This document shows, in pieces, positions 25,301-40,300 of a stretch of DNA of 64,000 nucleotides. Numbering within the stretch: the stretch's first letter is position 1; every line of letters starts with the position of its first letter. Under the pieces are notes generated by a model. The model did not search any database. It worked only from the letters and a program-made list of their open reading frames with translations, and had not been told where the DNA came from. The position numbers were made by a program, and so were the translations under genes. The DNA is taken from the NCBI GenBank assembly GCA_963931925.1, contig OZ007567.1:80423186-80487185 (forward strand). Direction: 5' to 3'. Origin of the DNA: Onchidella celtica (Eukaryota; Mollusca; Gastropoda; Systellommatophora; Onchidiidae).

Positions 25301-28300
25301 TGAGATGAAAGAACGCTATGTAAAATATGGGGTCGTGACAGACCCCTCAACGTACGGGAATGGTACCAGAAAGGTGACGTACAGCGAGGGTTAATATGGC
25401 TGCAATGAATCAGATCAACTTGCACTGGAACAATGATACCTAGAATACTAAAGCCAAAAAAATTAAACAAAAATAAAAATTGGCAAATGCACATCCCTGC
25501 AAACTGAACTGGCACTGGCTACAGAACTGGCTGCCACACAAAACTTGACAAACAGTCACAAAGTCCACATTTTATACACTTGGCTCACACATCATCAGCA
25601 GTCAGGGCTATACAAGTATAATTATCACAAATCAGCTCAATTTTTTGAGAGACAACACAAGACACTGTCTGCCAAAAATAAAAATAAAAAACATTTCTGC
25701 GCATGCTCCCAATGGTCCAATTACCGACTATTCGCAGTGGTCACTATTGAAAGATGACAACTGACCCATGTCACTAACACTTAGCGTTCCCTTTTTTTAT
25801 TTTTAACGGACAGAGGGTGCCAGTCGGGCTATTTTTCCAGGAGATCTTTAAAATTCAAGGATTTTCCAAGGAACTTTTTCTGTAGCCCTAAATTCAAGAG
25901 GTCTTCAAGGACTACTTGAATTTAAAGTAGTCAAAGGAATCCTCATAACAGCTGATCTTTCATGAATTTTAGGGAATTTAAAATACCAAAATGAGAAAAA
26001 AAGGTAAGTGGTGGTGTTCTAAGATCTTACCTCTACAACTTCCACAGCACCATCAAATGTCACAATTTCTTCCCCAACTACTACCGGATCTGTGTAGCTC
26101 TGACTGAGAGCCTTCTTTTCCGAGAAAATGGATGTAAATTCGTCAGATGCATACTTGCGATTGCGAGTTCTTTGGCGGCGCAGTGCTGCTTTTCTTTCCA
26201 AAACCTAACAAACAAACAAAAATTCATTGCCAACAGATGAACCTGTCTGCTTCATTTTTCAAGAGGAACAAAGTAAGCAACCGATCAATTGAAATTAAAA
26301 AAGAATACTGAAAATAAAAACGTGTTAATATGGAAATACTGGCTTAGCTTGAGGATAAGAATATTTCCAAACTCATTTATAGCAAAACATCAAATGATAT
26401 AGAAAATAAAAAACATACAAGGACAAAGAAAAGCATGACTAAATCATAATTTTTGTTTGCTTTTTAAAGACTTTTAACAAGGAAAGAAATGCATAACAAC
26501 AATATAAATAACAAACACTGACTTTCTGTTGGTGAAGCTGTTCCTTCATCTCTGCCTTGTTCTTGCGTCGGCGAGAGGTTGTTTGTTTGGTGGGGGAGTC
26601 TGGTTCTGCAGAGGCAGTACTTGCGTTCAGGTCTTCCACCAAAGAACCATCTGAATAAGCCACATTAAAGGTAGTTTGTTATTAATGAAATAAATATTAA
26701 ACAAATATCCTACTGTGATCTACAAATATGTCATCGCTGATTCCATAATCAATTATTCAGATATTTTGCAGCTTCCAAAATGAGCATAAATTATTCCACG
26801 AGTATTAATTTTCTAGATGGCTGAAATCTACAATTTAAAGATTTTAAACATCTTTACTTTACACGATCATAGAAATTATATGGGGCATTTCACATCAGAT
26901 TCTTAGTGGTGAATTTTTTTTTTGAGCAAGCTCTGCCAATCAAGCTACAGTAAAGCACCTACAAAACTGTGAAGGGTGCAAAATGGCCATTATCGTGCCA
27001 TTAGACCTAAACTCAAATCAGATGTTCTTTTTCTATTAAGTAAATTCTCAAAATATCATGGTACGGTCTGTACTTTAGGAGGCTCTCTAAAACAGCAAAC
27101 TGGATTCTGATTTGACACCAACATATAGGTTTTATTCACTACCTGCAGTGGACTGAGATTTGCTTTCTTCAAGGGACTCAGACTGTTTCTGCTCTTTCTG
27201 TCTCTTTTTCTCCTCCCTAAGTCGAGCTTTTTCTTCTTCCCTTTCCTTCCTTTTTGCTTCCATGTCAGCACGCCTTTGCTGTCGTTTCAAGTAACGCTCT
27301 TCTTTCTCCCTCGCCTGAAAAATTTTAGTTAAATTTTGTCACCATTTTAAAAATCCTACATAAAACCATTCACAAAAGCTGACTTTGAAGGAGGATGCAG
27401 GTATAATAGTCCATTACTGAATTAGAATTGTATCACACGTGAAAACTTGATAGTTTCACACAGATCATACCCATACACACATAGACACACACAAAAACGT
27501 ATGGCATTTTTCTCCTGGAAATGTTTTGTTCATTATGAAGCATCACGAAAGCCAGAAATACAGTGTACTGAGAAGAAAGACAGTCATTTTTAAAACAGCA
27601 TTTCATGACGTATCTTACAATTCTTGCTTTCCTCTCTTCCCTAGATTCCTCATCTTCACTGTCACTGTATTTGTAAGACAGTGAGAGAAGCTTCCGTGGT
27701 TTAGTGGTATCTGGCTTGCTGGGCTTGTAGCTGCTCACTGAAAAATAATATCAGTCAAATACTCATTCTGACATTCAAGCATTTCCTGAACGAAGCCTCC
27801 TGGTCAAGATATTTAGGTTACATGTTCAATGAACTCCTCAGACAACAGATTACATGTATAAGATTTAACTTACTTTTGTGCTTAATAGAGATATTTTGCT
27901 CAGATTTCACTAAAGCAAAGGGTAGCCACTTTATGATAATGCTAAACATTTTACTATAAGCACAGCACAATTGTCAACTGCTTCATTCATGTTATCTAAT
28001 ATAACTGTATCTAAACTTTTGTAATGAAAAGCACATTTCATCTGTGTTCATGCCTCAATAAGCCGTGCATCTGGACAGGAAACATAACTGCTTAGTTTAG
28101 CAATATGCTTAGGAATTCTGTAGCACCAGCTCTAAATAAACAAATGCATTACCATCCCACCAATATACTAAAGTTTTTCAATAATTCTTTAGAATATTGC
28201 ACACGGCGTACAAAAACCAGATACTTTAGTTGGCCGCCGGTAATAGGCTGGAGGCGCCCGCGGCCGTTTTGCCGTGACGGTGACCGGGGTTACTCGTCGG

Positions 28301-31300
28301 TCAGCGAGCGCCGTAGAATGGATGTTGCAAAACGCGCTTTTTAAATACTTTATCGGGGAGTTATTACGCTAACGTTTGATTCAGCGATAAATTGTTAGTG
28401 GGTAGCAGTAGGCAAATGCTGTTAGTGTAAGATATCGAAAGAAAAATACTTAAACATTGATTGGTTTAGTTGTAGTAGGTAGTTAAAGTTACCCTATTTC
28501 AATGCTGACACTGTTGTTAGATATGACATAATAAAGATCCATAATTCGGTAACCGCCGGTCGATTCCTGTTCAAATTTACAACATATGAAGTAGACACAT
28601 GTACAAGCTTTCTCACCAAGTGGCTTTTTTTTTTCTAGTTTACAAAGGTTATCATTGATGCTACATACTCTTATTTTTTTTGCGAGTTTGGCGATAGCCT
28701 GGTGGCTACTCGCACTGCCTTGCTCACCCAGCAACCGAACCCGAATGTTATCGTCTTAACTAGTATAGTATGTAGATCTAGTGGTGCTCTACAATGTGTT
28801 GTTCTGGGATTGTTTTGTTGGGCAACATCCTCCTGTATGTCGCATTGTAATTGTCTATCACTATCAGAGTTTGAAATCCAGAGAGTAATTCTGTGTGGAT
28901 GGGTTTAGAGTCTGAGATGGCTCTGTGAACTTGACTGAAAGAGTTGTTGAGATAGTCGAATGTCATTTGCAGTGTTGCATGCCTCCTCGATGATGAATGG
29001 GTTGTGTGTAAGTGCGTTTTTGCCTGAGTGACAATCTCTTCAGTGAGGCTGAGATTCTTATGGCAGGGGTTACCAATAAATGACCTGCTGCTATAATAAG
29101 CATGTGGTGAGATTCTGTGTTTTTGAGAACTTCATCGAAACAGGAAGCAAGAGGGCCAGAGTTTGAGGTGAGCCCAGAAAATGTGCTAAGAGATAATGCA
29201 TCTTCTGTCTGCTTCAATTCTTGTGTGTATTTTGTTTTGTCGGCATCCATGTCGCTGAAAATTATGCTAGTTACATTTATATAGGGTATGTCCTGGCTGG
29301 TTGTTTCAGTGTGAGGTATGTTTTGGTCAGTTATGTTTGTTTTAGAGAAACTTGTGCTTGGAGAGTCTACAGTGGTGTGTTTATTATTTTTTTTGCTGCT
29401 GAGGTGGGACGACTGGGATGCAAACTGCTTCAGTAGGACACAGCCGTCAGACATTCGCTGCCTCTGCTGTTTCGTTACAGTTGGGGTTGTATTCGCTCCA
29501 AATGTTTAAACTGTTTTCAATAGTAGGTCTGAGAATCAAGTGAAACAGTGCTTTGTTCACGTTTAGCGTCCTGAACTATCTTGTAACATTCTGGACAGAT
29601 ATATTTGGAATGTTTCTCGATATAGCCTTCCCTGATATCTAGACAGCAGACCAAAAAAAAAAAAAAAACGTCGCATGCAATTAATCAACACAAAAAAATG
29701 GTTTTTGGTCTGTTTTTTTTGGGTTTTTTTTATCTTCCAAACACACGTCACAAATGTCCAGAGCAGAAATATGCTTATTTCGTGCATGATTCACATTATT
29801 ATGTTCAAGCAGTTTATTACATCACAAGAAAGTCAGTAGTTAAGCCAACATAACAACAATAGGTGAGCACATCACATATAAATGGATATAGCGTTCCAAC
29901 TAAAGCTGCGGTGGTAATGGAATTAGCGCAAACAGATCAGAAATTATTTCTGATCACACAGATGAAAACGGCAAACTGTTTTCTTCGGCCGTTTTTGTGT
30001 AATTAACAATAGTTTACATGCGATTGGGCATTGAAATAGTACATTCGTAACATTGTATAGGTAATAAACATACGTGCGTAAAACAAAGACAAAAGCACGT
30101 AGAAAGCTGGGATTTGCGCAGGCTGTAAGGGAAAGATCGTTGCTGGAGTCTCCATAGCAAGACATCGGGATGGGTCCACGGGGACTGTCACAAATTTGAT
30201 ATCAAAAGAGTCGAATTTTAACATGAAAGCGCCTCCCGTTAATTGCTGCCCGCGGAGTGAATCTGACCGCATTGACCCCGGTGAGCATTCCAGCACACAA
30301 GATTTATGACCGCCAGCCGGCGACAACTAAGAGGCGCGATTTCGAGCATTTTTGTACGCCGCGTGCAAAGCTCAGCAACATTTGACCTTTTACACTATCT
30401 CCACTTACCTGATGTTATTGGTGGTATTAAAGGAACAACATCTGGCGCAAACTGACTTTCAATATCTTTAGTTTCTGTGACATCTACAGAAGCTACTCCA
30501 TTTGCAACAGTTTCCTTTTCATCAGTATCCGAGAGAGGCAGTTCCAATGTCTGAACATCTTTGGCCTTAGAAACCTCATTCTCATGTGGGACATCAGATT
30601 CAGAAGGATGCAATTCTAGCAACACAGTGATTGGAGGTACAGATTAATATGAATTTTTCACTAGTCATTTTCTTTTGATGTTTCCACTCTAAATTTTAAA
30701 ACTCACCTGAACAGCAAACCTGACACATGGTTAAAATAAACAACCAGTGCATTTTACATAAAATAAACATGGTACACACTTAATAAAGCTTTTTAGCCAC
30801 AATGTTCTGCATAACAAAGATTTCAAGTGGAATTACATTTTACATTGGTTGAACATTACATGTAAATGTTGCAGGCATGATGACAGTATAAACTTCAATG
30901 AACCCAGTGCATTTCTTTATTACAAAGCCTTGGATGGCAACAAAACTACTGCAACAGTCCACCCAAGACATCTGATTTTCCTACACACTGGACTCCAATG
31001 CAATAAACAGATATCTCTCCATATCTAATAATTCCACTCACTGCCCTATTTTTGATTAAAATCTTTTTTAGGGGCAGGTACAGAGATTAGAATAGTTCAG
31101 ATGTAAATGTCCATACAGAATCAGCATACTTGCTTGCACTACATATTGAAAGTCTTCAGGCAATGGAGATTTGGGAAATATTAACAAGCTCAATGTGCAA
31201 TTTTCATTCTGAGAAATCACAGGAAACCAATAATTCTTTGCATACCTTCTGCTGACTGTGACTCATCATTTGCATCTTTTCTTGAACCTCCATATTCTTC

Positions 31301-34300
31301 CGTTCCACTTTCATCTTCATCCTCACTCGCAGATAATTCTTCAAAGGATGAGATGTCACTTGTATGGACAGAGCTGACCGCAACATCTGACAGTTCACCT
31401 GGGTCTTTGTCGACATCCCATGCAAAGTTGTACCTTTTCAGATATAAGAATGAGAAATTGGTATCATAAAAGGCAATAATCTCCAATGGCAGCTTTGTCA
31501 GAGAAATATAAGTGCTATTTCACCATTATCATCTCAGCTCAAAAAGAATCGGCCACATACTTAAATTTCTCCATGATGTTTGGTCGGTGAGCCCAAAACT
31601 GATTTTCATTTATTTACGTCAACAAGTGAGATGATTACATTTTTTGAAAACTGTGCAGTTTTTCATTTGTGTTACTCTTTGCTATTTAAGTACAATGTAC
31701 ATTTCTTTTTCCGTCCATTTAGTATGTTTCCTGTCAAAGAACCAGGCTTAATGAATCCATATTACTTTATGCTGTTCCAAACCACAGGAAATGATGTTTG
31801 ACTTACAGCACAAATATTCCTGACTTTTACCTTTTAGACCTATAGGAATTGTATTGTCATTTATAAAAAAACTGCAGTCAGTATAGAATTCATTTAGCAA
31901 ATATCAGAAATTACATATCCAACAAGCTTGTAGGCCTTCAAAAAAACCGACAAGGACTTAGAAGTCTTGACTTTAAATTCACCTACCAGCCTCTTGAATT
32001 TATTTTGTCTCCAATGTTCAGTTTTTGTTCCAGATATGGATTCACAAAACATGGAATTTACATTATCACATCTATTATCTAATAGTTACTGCTGTACTGC
32101 TTTCATCTAATATCAGTATATAAGTAACTGACCTCCTATCTGGGTATCTTCTAAAATGACTAAAATAACATTTCACCCATCAAATCCAAAGCCTAGAGGA
32201 ATAAAAAAAAAAAGCTAATTTCACACTTTTTTTTTTCTCCAGAAGATTAATTTTGTCCAGAGAGCGCAGCCATTTTGTAATTTGCAATGCTCAAGATTGT
32301 GTAAGCATTGCAAAACTAGAATTATCTTTAGCTACATTGCACACTTTGGACTGATTTAATTTACTACTTCTCAAAACAAAGTTCATGACCATTTTTTTTT
32401 TTTTTCTTACATACAGTACTATTTGAAAATGATTTTGGGTTTTCTTTGTTACATTTTTTTTTATTCTTCAAGTAACGAATTTAAGCATTTGAAACAGTCA
32501 AATGACTATGATCCTCTACAAACCAGAGCTCTCAACAGAGAGAAAAGACTTGCAACTGAACATTCAGTATTTTTCTGTCCATACTTAAAAGCATGCCTGT
32601 GATCTACACTCTATCAATGATCTTGGAAACGGAACAATTTAAATTAAGTACTGCAGCATTCTGGAATTGTAAGCTATAGCAATACATTTTTTTCAATTAG
32701 AAAAACCACATCCAACTTGAAAATCCGATCCCAACACCAGATATTTCCCTTCATAATCAATCAAATCCAAAGACACAACAGAATAACATCTGAATAAAAA
32801 TGAAAAAACCTTTCTGACAAACCAAATAGGAACAGAAGAAACGGGGAGAAATTCAAACAATTTTCAAGAAACGCTAAAAAAATGTTTCAGGCACTGAAGA
32901 AGTAATAGTCCATTATTCATGGTCCTATTTATTGACAACAAGGGAAATCTGAACATTCCAAGGCAAAATATACAGAATTTAAAGAGGGAGAAAATTGGGA
33001 CAAGGTCTCCGCAAAGCTGCATCAAAGCATTCAGCATTGAAAGTTCAAATAATCATTTCAACAGGCTTCCATGAACTGTATTTTCTTTCTCACGAGACAT
33101 TCCAATATAAGTCCTGTTGACTGCAAAAGAAAAAGTTTCACACTATATAACGCAAAAAATTGTAGGTTTTTCTGCATTGAATAAATCTTTATTCAACGAA
33201 TAATTTTTATAAAAACTTTTTATTCCATGAAACTGTACTTTTAAACTCCTTATTTGGCGTGAAGTATAGTTCTGATGAAAGGTGATTGTTCTACAGGAAT
33301 AATGCTCGAGATCTACTCTGAGAAACTACAGAGAAGGCCAGTTATACACTATGAAAAGACAGTCAAGTGCCAAAGTAAAACACACTACAATACGCTTCCA
33401 CCAATTTAATAAGTTTAGCGTTCTCAAAAAGAAAAGGGTAAGAAGGATGGATCATCAACCTTTCCAGAATCCTAACATCTTTCCCCTTAAGTTCAAGTTA
33501 TTACAAGCAAAAAGATCTCATCATTTAGAATTTACTACATATAACAGAAAATAATACCCCCACAAATATTTGTTTTTAAAGCCGCACTAAAGAAAAAAAA
33601 AGGAAACACAGTAAGTTGCCACTGCCGGGCTTACCAGAAATTACAAACATACACAACAGCCTGGTAGCTAATGTTTTCTGTACAAGAAAAAGACATCACT
33701 TTTCTCACCTCTTTCCTGGTTGATTTGTTGGAGGTTGGTCGTCTCTTTCTTTATCAGAGTCCTCAGAGAGCACAATGCCTCTTTTGTTTCGGTCTTCTTC
33801 TTCCTCTATATCCATCAACAAATCTAAAGCTTCTTCATCATCAGACACATCCTCAGCAGCCTGGAAAACATCCATCAAATTGTGTCTGGGGGGCAGGGGA
33901 TCTTCCTTGTCTTCACTGTGGATGCCTAAAATTTTCTGTTTCTCTTCTTCCTTTTCTCTTTCTGCTTTCAGTCTCTCATATTCTTTCATTCTTTCTTTGC
34001 GTTTTGCAGCACGAATTTCATGCTTCGTCATGGGTTTCCCAGATTCTTCCATCATAGCCTCTGCTAAAACACGGGGTGAAAACATGGTGGCCAAATCAGC
34101 TGTGGGATTTCCCTGGGCATTGCTGACAGTTTTGGTGATAAAAGCAGCAGCTGTTTTAAAAACTGCAATTTTCTCAGGGGTCAAATCCTCCTTTGACACT
34201 TTGGACAATGTATGGGAAATTAAAGCAGGGATAGTGGGTGTGGTTGGCAATGGGCAAACAGTAGTGGTAGGAGTTATTAATGATGTTGGGGGAATTACTG

Positions 34301-37300
34301 GCACAGTACCAGGTGGAGGGGGCACAGAGCCTGGTGGAGGTGGTCGGATCAGAGAGGCCCCTGAGGTTGCTAACACTCCTGGAGGTGCCACTGGACTTGA
34401 CTGTACAGTCAACCCAGGAATGCCTGGTGAGGAACTGACACTGGAGGCGGAGCTGAGCATAGGGGTGCCTGCCAAACCAGGAGGAGGCTTGCTGAAATCA
34501 TGACCTGGAGTTGACTGAGTGGGTATTGGAGGAGTACTGAAAGTGGCATTCCCACTGCCAGCTGCAGGGGATACAGCTGTAGTAAAGGGTGTGATGCCAG
34601 CAACAGCAGGGGACAGTCCCCCACCACCAAATGCAGGAATCATTGGATGGCCTGGAATCATGGGCTGACCAGGTATGGCTGGGTGCATCGCCCCCGGGCC
34701 AACTCCCTCCATACCAGGCAATCTTGGGGGCCATCCTCCCATGAAAAAGGGCGGAATCATACCACCAAATCCCATAGGCGGATTGATAGGGATTCCAGTC
34801 ACAGGATTTGTTATCCCTGGTGCACCTGCTACTGTGTTGGTCATTCCAGATGCTGAAGCACCGAGAACATTAGTATCAGTTGATGTCCGAGACCATGGCA
34901 AATGATTTGGGGTGGGGACCATCCCTGAAGCAGCACCAAAGGCATCTTCTGCAACAAAAAAATGTCATACAAAATCCAGTCACTTTCTTATAATCGATAA
35001 ACAGCTGATCCTATAATCCATTCCTTTCTGACCATAGGCCTGATCTATAAAACTGTGATTAGATGAACAGCAGAGAGATTAAAGAAACACAACCTTCTAA
35101 CCCTCAAATGCTCTCAACAAAATTGGAGAGACGAACTTGTCCTTAGTAGACACCACCTGGGTCATACCCACCTCACATACCATTTTTTTACTAAGGGGGG
35201 AAGATCCCCACGAATGTGTGGCATGCAATTGCCAACGAACACTAAAACATATTTTAACCCTCACCCTGCGAGGGGCGGCAATTGTCGGTATTGACTCGCA
35301 AGCGCTCACGCCACACGGGCGGCAAAAGTCGGGAAGGTCAAGCTGACCGCGCCACGCGCAAGCTGTATTTTCACGCATCAGGTCACTGACTTTTTTGAGA
35401 CGTAACCACCGTGTTATTGTTCACTGTATCTCTTCTGAATCCAAGGCATTGTGACATGGACATGTTAACCAGTGAACCACTGGTCGGAATCACAAAGACT
35501 AAGCTTTCAAAGGCTCTCCCCACACTTTCAAAAGATGTAACATCGACATGCGAACTGTTGCTCAACAAATTTGCAATATTATCTCATTTTCTCACAAGCT
35601 GACCACTATCTGGAGTTGTCTGTATCTAAGAACCAATCAGAAACAAGCTCTGAAATAATCTTTGCCCCAAATGCCCACATTGGTTTAATAGTATATGTCA
35701 ATCAGGATGAAACCATTTGTGTAGGGCTTGGGAGGGCGTGGCTAGTTACCATGCTTCGTTCTCACGAAAATTACAGCTGTCAGTTTGGAATCATAAGTCA
35801 GATCATTGGTTAGAGACTGACAGACTAAGGTTTTGCTGGTTAATTCATTACCAAGCGTGATACGGCATAGCAGCGAATGTTTTCATAGCGATCAATAAAA
35901 ACCGAACCACGTGGACAGCATTTGTGGTCATCGCATAGCGGCACGGGTCAGTGACCCCAGATAAAATTCTCCATGAGTAAGGTCACTGATCGTGCAGCGG
36001 GCTTTACGGGTAGCGCGCGGGGTATGGGTTAACTGCAAGTGCAGACTTCAAGCATATCCAAAGAAGGCCCTATGCTTGCGGATCCATGAAAGAATTATTT
36101 TCTGATGTGGACCCACAACGCATTCTGTACTTCCTGAGAGAGGCTAAGATCTACAACTTAATTTAATAACTTTTATACTCATTTACAAAACTTTTTCCAG
36201 ATCTCCATAAAACAACTTTTTTAGAATTTTACCAATGTGTTAAAATTACATGAATGTATTTAATTCTATGTTAAATGTAACTGCTCTGAATACGAAACAT
36301 AAAGAAAGAAAGTGTACCAAAAATAGACCGTGAAGGGCGCAAAGTGGCTGCTATCGTGCCGACCCACAGAATAAATATAACACAGAATTACACATCGCCT
36401 CTTCGGTATGTTCCGCCAACGCTCAGTCCGCCATTTTAATTTGTCATATGCGACAGCTGTTTACATCATTCTGTGGTTTCCTCGGGACCCCATGGTCATA
36501 ACGCACATTTTTTATCTTTCGACATGGAGGAAAGTAGGTCTAATTCTACATGATAGCAAGCTAGTTAGATATCGCTATTCATTTAGCCATCCATATATCC
36601 ATCCATCCGCCGGTCCGTTTGGCCGTCCATCCACCCATCCATTCATTCATCCATCATTTACCAGTGTATCCATTCATTAATCAGACTCCTTATTCATCAG
36701 CCATCAATTTACTCCATCCATCCATCCACTCATCCATCCACCCACTCATCCATTTGCAGACTTGGGATCACACTGTAATCCTCACGAGAAATGCAACCCA
36801 AAATCAGGCAAGGCAGACCCTGCTCACTACCACACATACATGTTGCGACACGTGTGTTCATAACCGTGCCACAATTTTCGCAAGTTATAAAATACTCGTG
36901 ATCTAGATAGCCTATGGTGATGTGCCCACCTTTCGGAAAATTCGAACACTGGAAATTACTGACAAGCCTTAAATTATTTTTTATTTCAGTCTGAACACGG
37001 AGAAGGCACATGTTCAAATGAATCAATTGTTCTTTATTAGGCTAATAAGATTGCAATTTTAAAAGCATTAGAGGCCGAAATGAGGGTACATCACCATAGA
37101 CCTAGATTTTCCTAACTTAAGAAACTGATTACATTTAAAATAGATCTATGTCTAGATTTAGCATCTCTAGTAGACCTCTAGTCTTGATTTCCATTCAGCT
37201 GAAATCTTAAAAATGACACAATACACGATTAACAAGGGTACACGGTATGATGTTCATATTGATAGCCAACTTCGCACAATGCAACGCAACGCACAGAGGG

Positions 37301-40300
37301 CAGTGTCTACAGATACAAGGTATCATACGACAAAACAAAATGGCGGGTCGAGAACCAATTTTGTGACGTCACTCAATGGGGATTGTGCGTCTGCCTAATT
37401 ATAAATCTGTGTGCTGACCCGCCATAAAACCCATACTCATTCTGGCAATTTTTCTGGTATGAACCTAGTGCTGTTACCTTTTCTTTTGTTATTTTTAGAA
37501 TACTGCTAAGATGGCATTCAGCTAGAGTGAGTCTGTATGATTAAAAGTACAACCACTGCACCTCTTTCTGTATTTAAGATTTTTTTAATATTATTTTGTG
37601 AGCTTCGGTCAGATTAACAACAATGAAAAAAATTCTGCTCACACAATCAATTGTAACAACTCTGTCCCTCATTGTTTACTTTATTTATCCAATCCGCATC
37701 TATCAAGGTTCATACAAAGTCTTGAAAACTAATTTTAAGGACTTTTTAAGGACTTCCTCAGGACTCACAGTAAACAAATTAAGGACCTGCGTGCCTGTGG
37801 CCAAGAAATTTTACATGTATGCGGCACTCAAAAATCAAGTACCCATGCGCAAGAAATATCACTATACAAGTGGTGAAACGGGATGTTCCTGTATCCAGAG
37901 TTCAAACATAGTAAATTCGTTCTGAAAAGTTCAGTTACTTCAAAGTACCAATTATCCGGTGTGCCATTGGAAGATTTGAATCTCAAATGTTTAAATTGAA
38001 ACACAAATTTTAAGGACTTTTTAAGGACTTTGACATCATTTTCAGAATTTAAGGACTTTTTGAGTACTTATTTTTTCTTTCATGAAAATTGAGGACTTTA
38101 AGGACTTTTAAGGACCTGTGTGAACCCTGATCTATGAAAGGAACTATGCATCACAATTTCTACATCCTTGTCCAACATGGCCAGCCAAAATCCATTTTTT
38201 GTGCATGTTCAATGTGGAAATGGAATTGAAGTGAAAGTGAATGCACTGCCATAGAAATCCGATATAAAGAACGAGTTCACTCTGGGCAAGGGAACTGATG
38301 AAATATTAGACAAAACACAAAACATTCAGAGATGTACATGGAATATCTTACCAGCCTTGACATTCTGATTGATTAATGTCTGTAAGTGTTGCTGCTGAAG
38401 CTGCTGCTGCTGGAGCATCAACCGCTGTTGTTCTTGTTTATGTTTCTGTTGCTCTTCCTGTCGAGCTTTCAGGTCAATGCCAAGATGGCCACACACAGCT
38501 TCATCTACTTTTGGCTTGATTCCCTAGAATTACAAACAATTATGAAAAGAAAAACTGAAAGAAATTTTTATGACATACATCATGCAGCTAGAGTATTCTG
38601 ATTTTCTGTACATTACAGTAACACACAAATGGCACAGAATCACTGTCTATGGCTGTATTCTGTCAGGAGCAATTTCGGAATATACAGAAATTCCATAAAA
38701 TGATAACAGTGCACTCTGAACCTGCAATTACAGATTGTATGACAACAAATCTAAGATAAAAAATTCTTATCCAACCTTTCAACAACTGCTTGATTGGTCC
38801 TGTACCACAAAAATTACAGTAACTTAAAGTTAAAAACACCCCAAATCTAGCACCCCCTTGAAACTGATGTCACTGAAAAGAGTGCTCAGCTTCCACATTC
38901 TTTCGACAATTTATATGATTTTCCTTTGCAAACATTTTTCAGGGATTCTTTTCATGACCAGACTGACTGAAAAATGTATACGTTCAAAATAATGATGTCA
39001 TTAAAGTGTCCTTTCTCAGAGACAATTTCTCATTTTTGGGAACTCATCTAATCCATGATAATATCGACAGCTACTAATATTTCACATCAGCAATAACACA
39101 AAATCTGTCATGGCACAATTCACAAATTATGAAGAACAAACTCACCAAGAGAATTTTTGGATTTACCACTTGTTCAATGATTCTGTCGACACCAATACTC
39201 ATAACTCCAGAGCTGGAAGGGGATAAAAAATGTTAATCAGCTGTTGCCATGTTATATATATACAAATCTGTTGGAGAAAATGAGACTTTATCAATTGTAA
39301 CAATATTTCAAGCAAAGCACTATACCCATTTGCTTTCTCTCTTAACCTTCACAGTATTTGTTTTCTTTTGTCAATTCTGAAGTGCGAAGAGAAATTACTG
39401 TGCAGAAACCTCAGCAATAACCTTTTGGCCACGCATATTCGCAGATGGATGGATTTTTGGTTTTGTGTTTTTTATTTAGGAAGAGCTTCAGATCACAATT
39501 CTAGCTTGTTTTGTTAAATAGGCTCTTCACTCAGTAAGATGGCTCGATTCGGAGCAACGCATGGTGTTTCTTATCTTATGGTAATGTTGCACTAGGTTGT
39601 CTTTTTTTAGCGATACTGATCAGTTATCGTGTCCTCGGCAGCATTAGAGAGACCCTGTTTGGTAACGCTTTTACTCAGGTTCCACGGTGGCATGCTAATA
39701 AGTAAACTCACCTGCCAAGTTGGTAAGGGGGGTTCGAATCTCCGCAAGAGCTGACCCTTTTTTTGGTTACTTTTTTTTTCTGCTTTCCCCTGACTGATCA
39801 TCGTTGCTTTGTTCCAGGGTAAAATTGTGACTAGGATTTTTTTTTTAGATGAATTATTAGCCAATTAGAGAAAGTCAGACAGAGCAAATAAAAATGAACT
39901 GAACTTCCTCGCAAACAAAAAGTAATAAAACAAAATATGACATATCAAACAAAAGACCCCCAAAATATATTTTCACTAAATACAAAATAGATCCACGTTA
40001 CCATAGAGAGAGGTGAGCTGTTCAGTTCACACTGGCTACATGAAATCATTTACATGTTTAAAATTTGATTTACATTTTTATTTCCAATTAGCAACTGTCC
40101 CGTTCAATGAACAGGAATAAATAAAAAGTAATCTAGAGCACGTAGTAATGATCAGTTTCCCCATAACATCAATTTTGCAAAATCCTTAGGGAAAAAAAAT
40201 GATTCCTCACGGCTGCTATTTTCCACCAAAACCGAACTCTTAGCCGAGACCACGAGAAAGTAATAAATCAGGTGGGAGACAGGGTCACGGAGTTCAACTG

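Larger units (their letters stand above)
21880..25390 (+). mobile_element. piggyBac-type transposon, 3.5 kb, decayed
   Basis: Flanked by TTAA (21876-21879 and 25391-25394), with ends CCCTCGCCGTACGTC and, on the right, CCCTCGCTGTACGTC (reverse complement), one mismatch in 15. Subterminal copies of a palindromic motif, CCGTACGT followed by GGGGTC...GACCCC, occur at about 21886, 22076 and 22137 on the left and at about 25266 and 25338 inverted on the right. It carries a broken transposase and a SINE between left end and transposase. It lies in BOD1L intron 11 (21661-26030). Confidence 0.9.

Noticed and set aside
28205-28219. CACACGG with nearby ACAAAAACC, resembling RAG recombination signal heptamer and nonamer
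   Set aside because: The spacer is 3 bp, not 12 or 23, the right end lacks the nonamer, and no 5-bp target duplication is present.
33775-34503. 242-codon plus-strand ORF
   Set aside because: Antisense shadow of BOD1L exon 5, whose splice phases fit on the minus strand.
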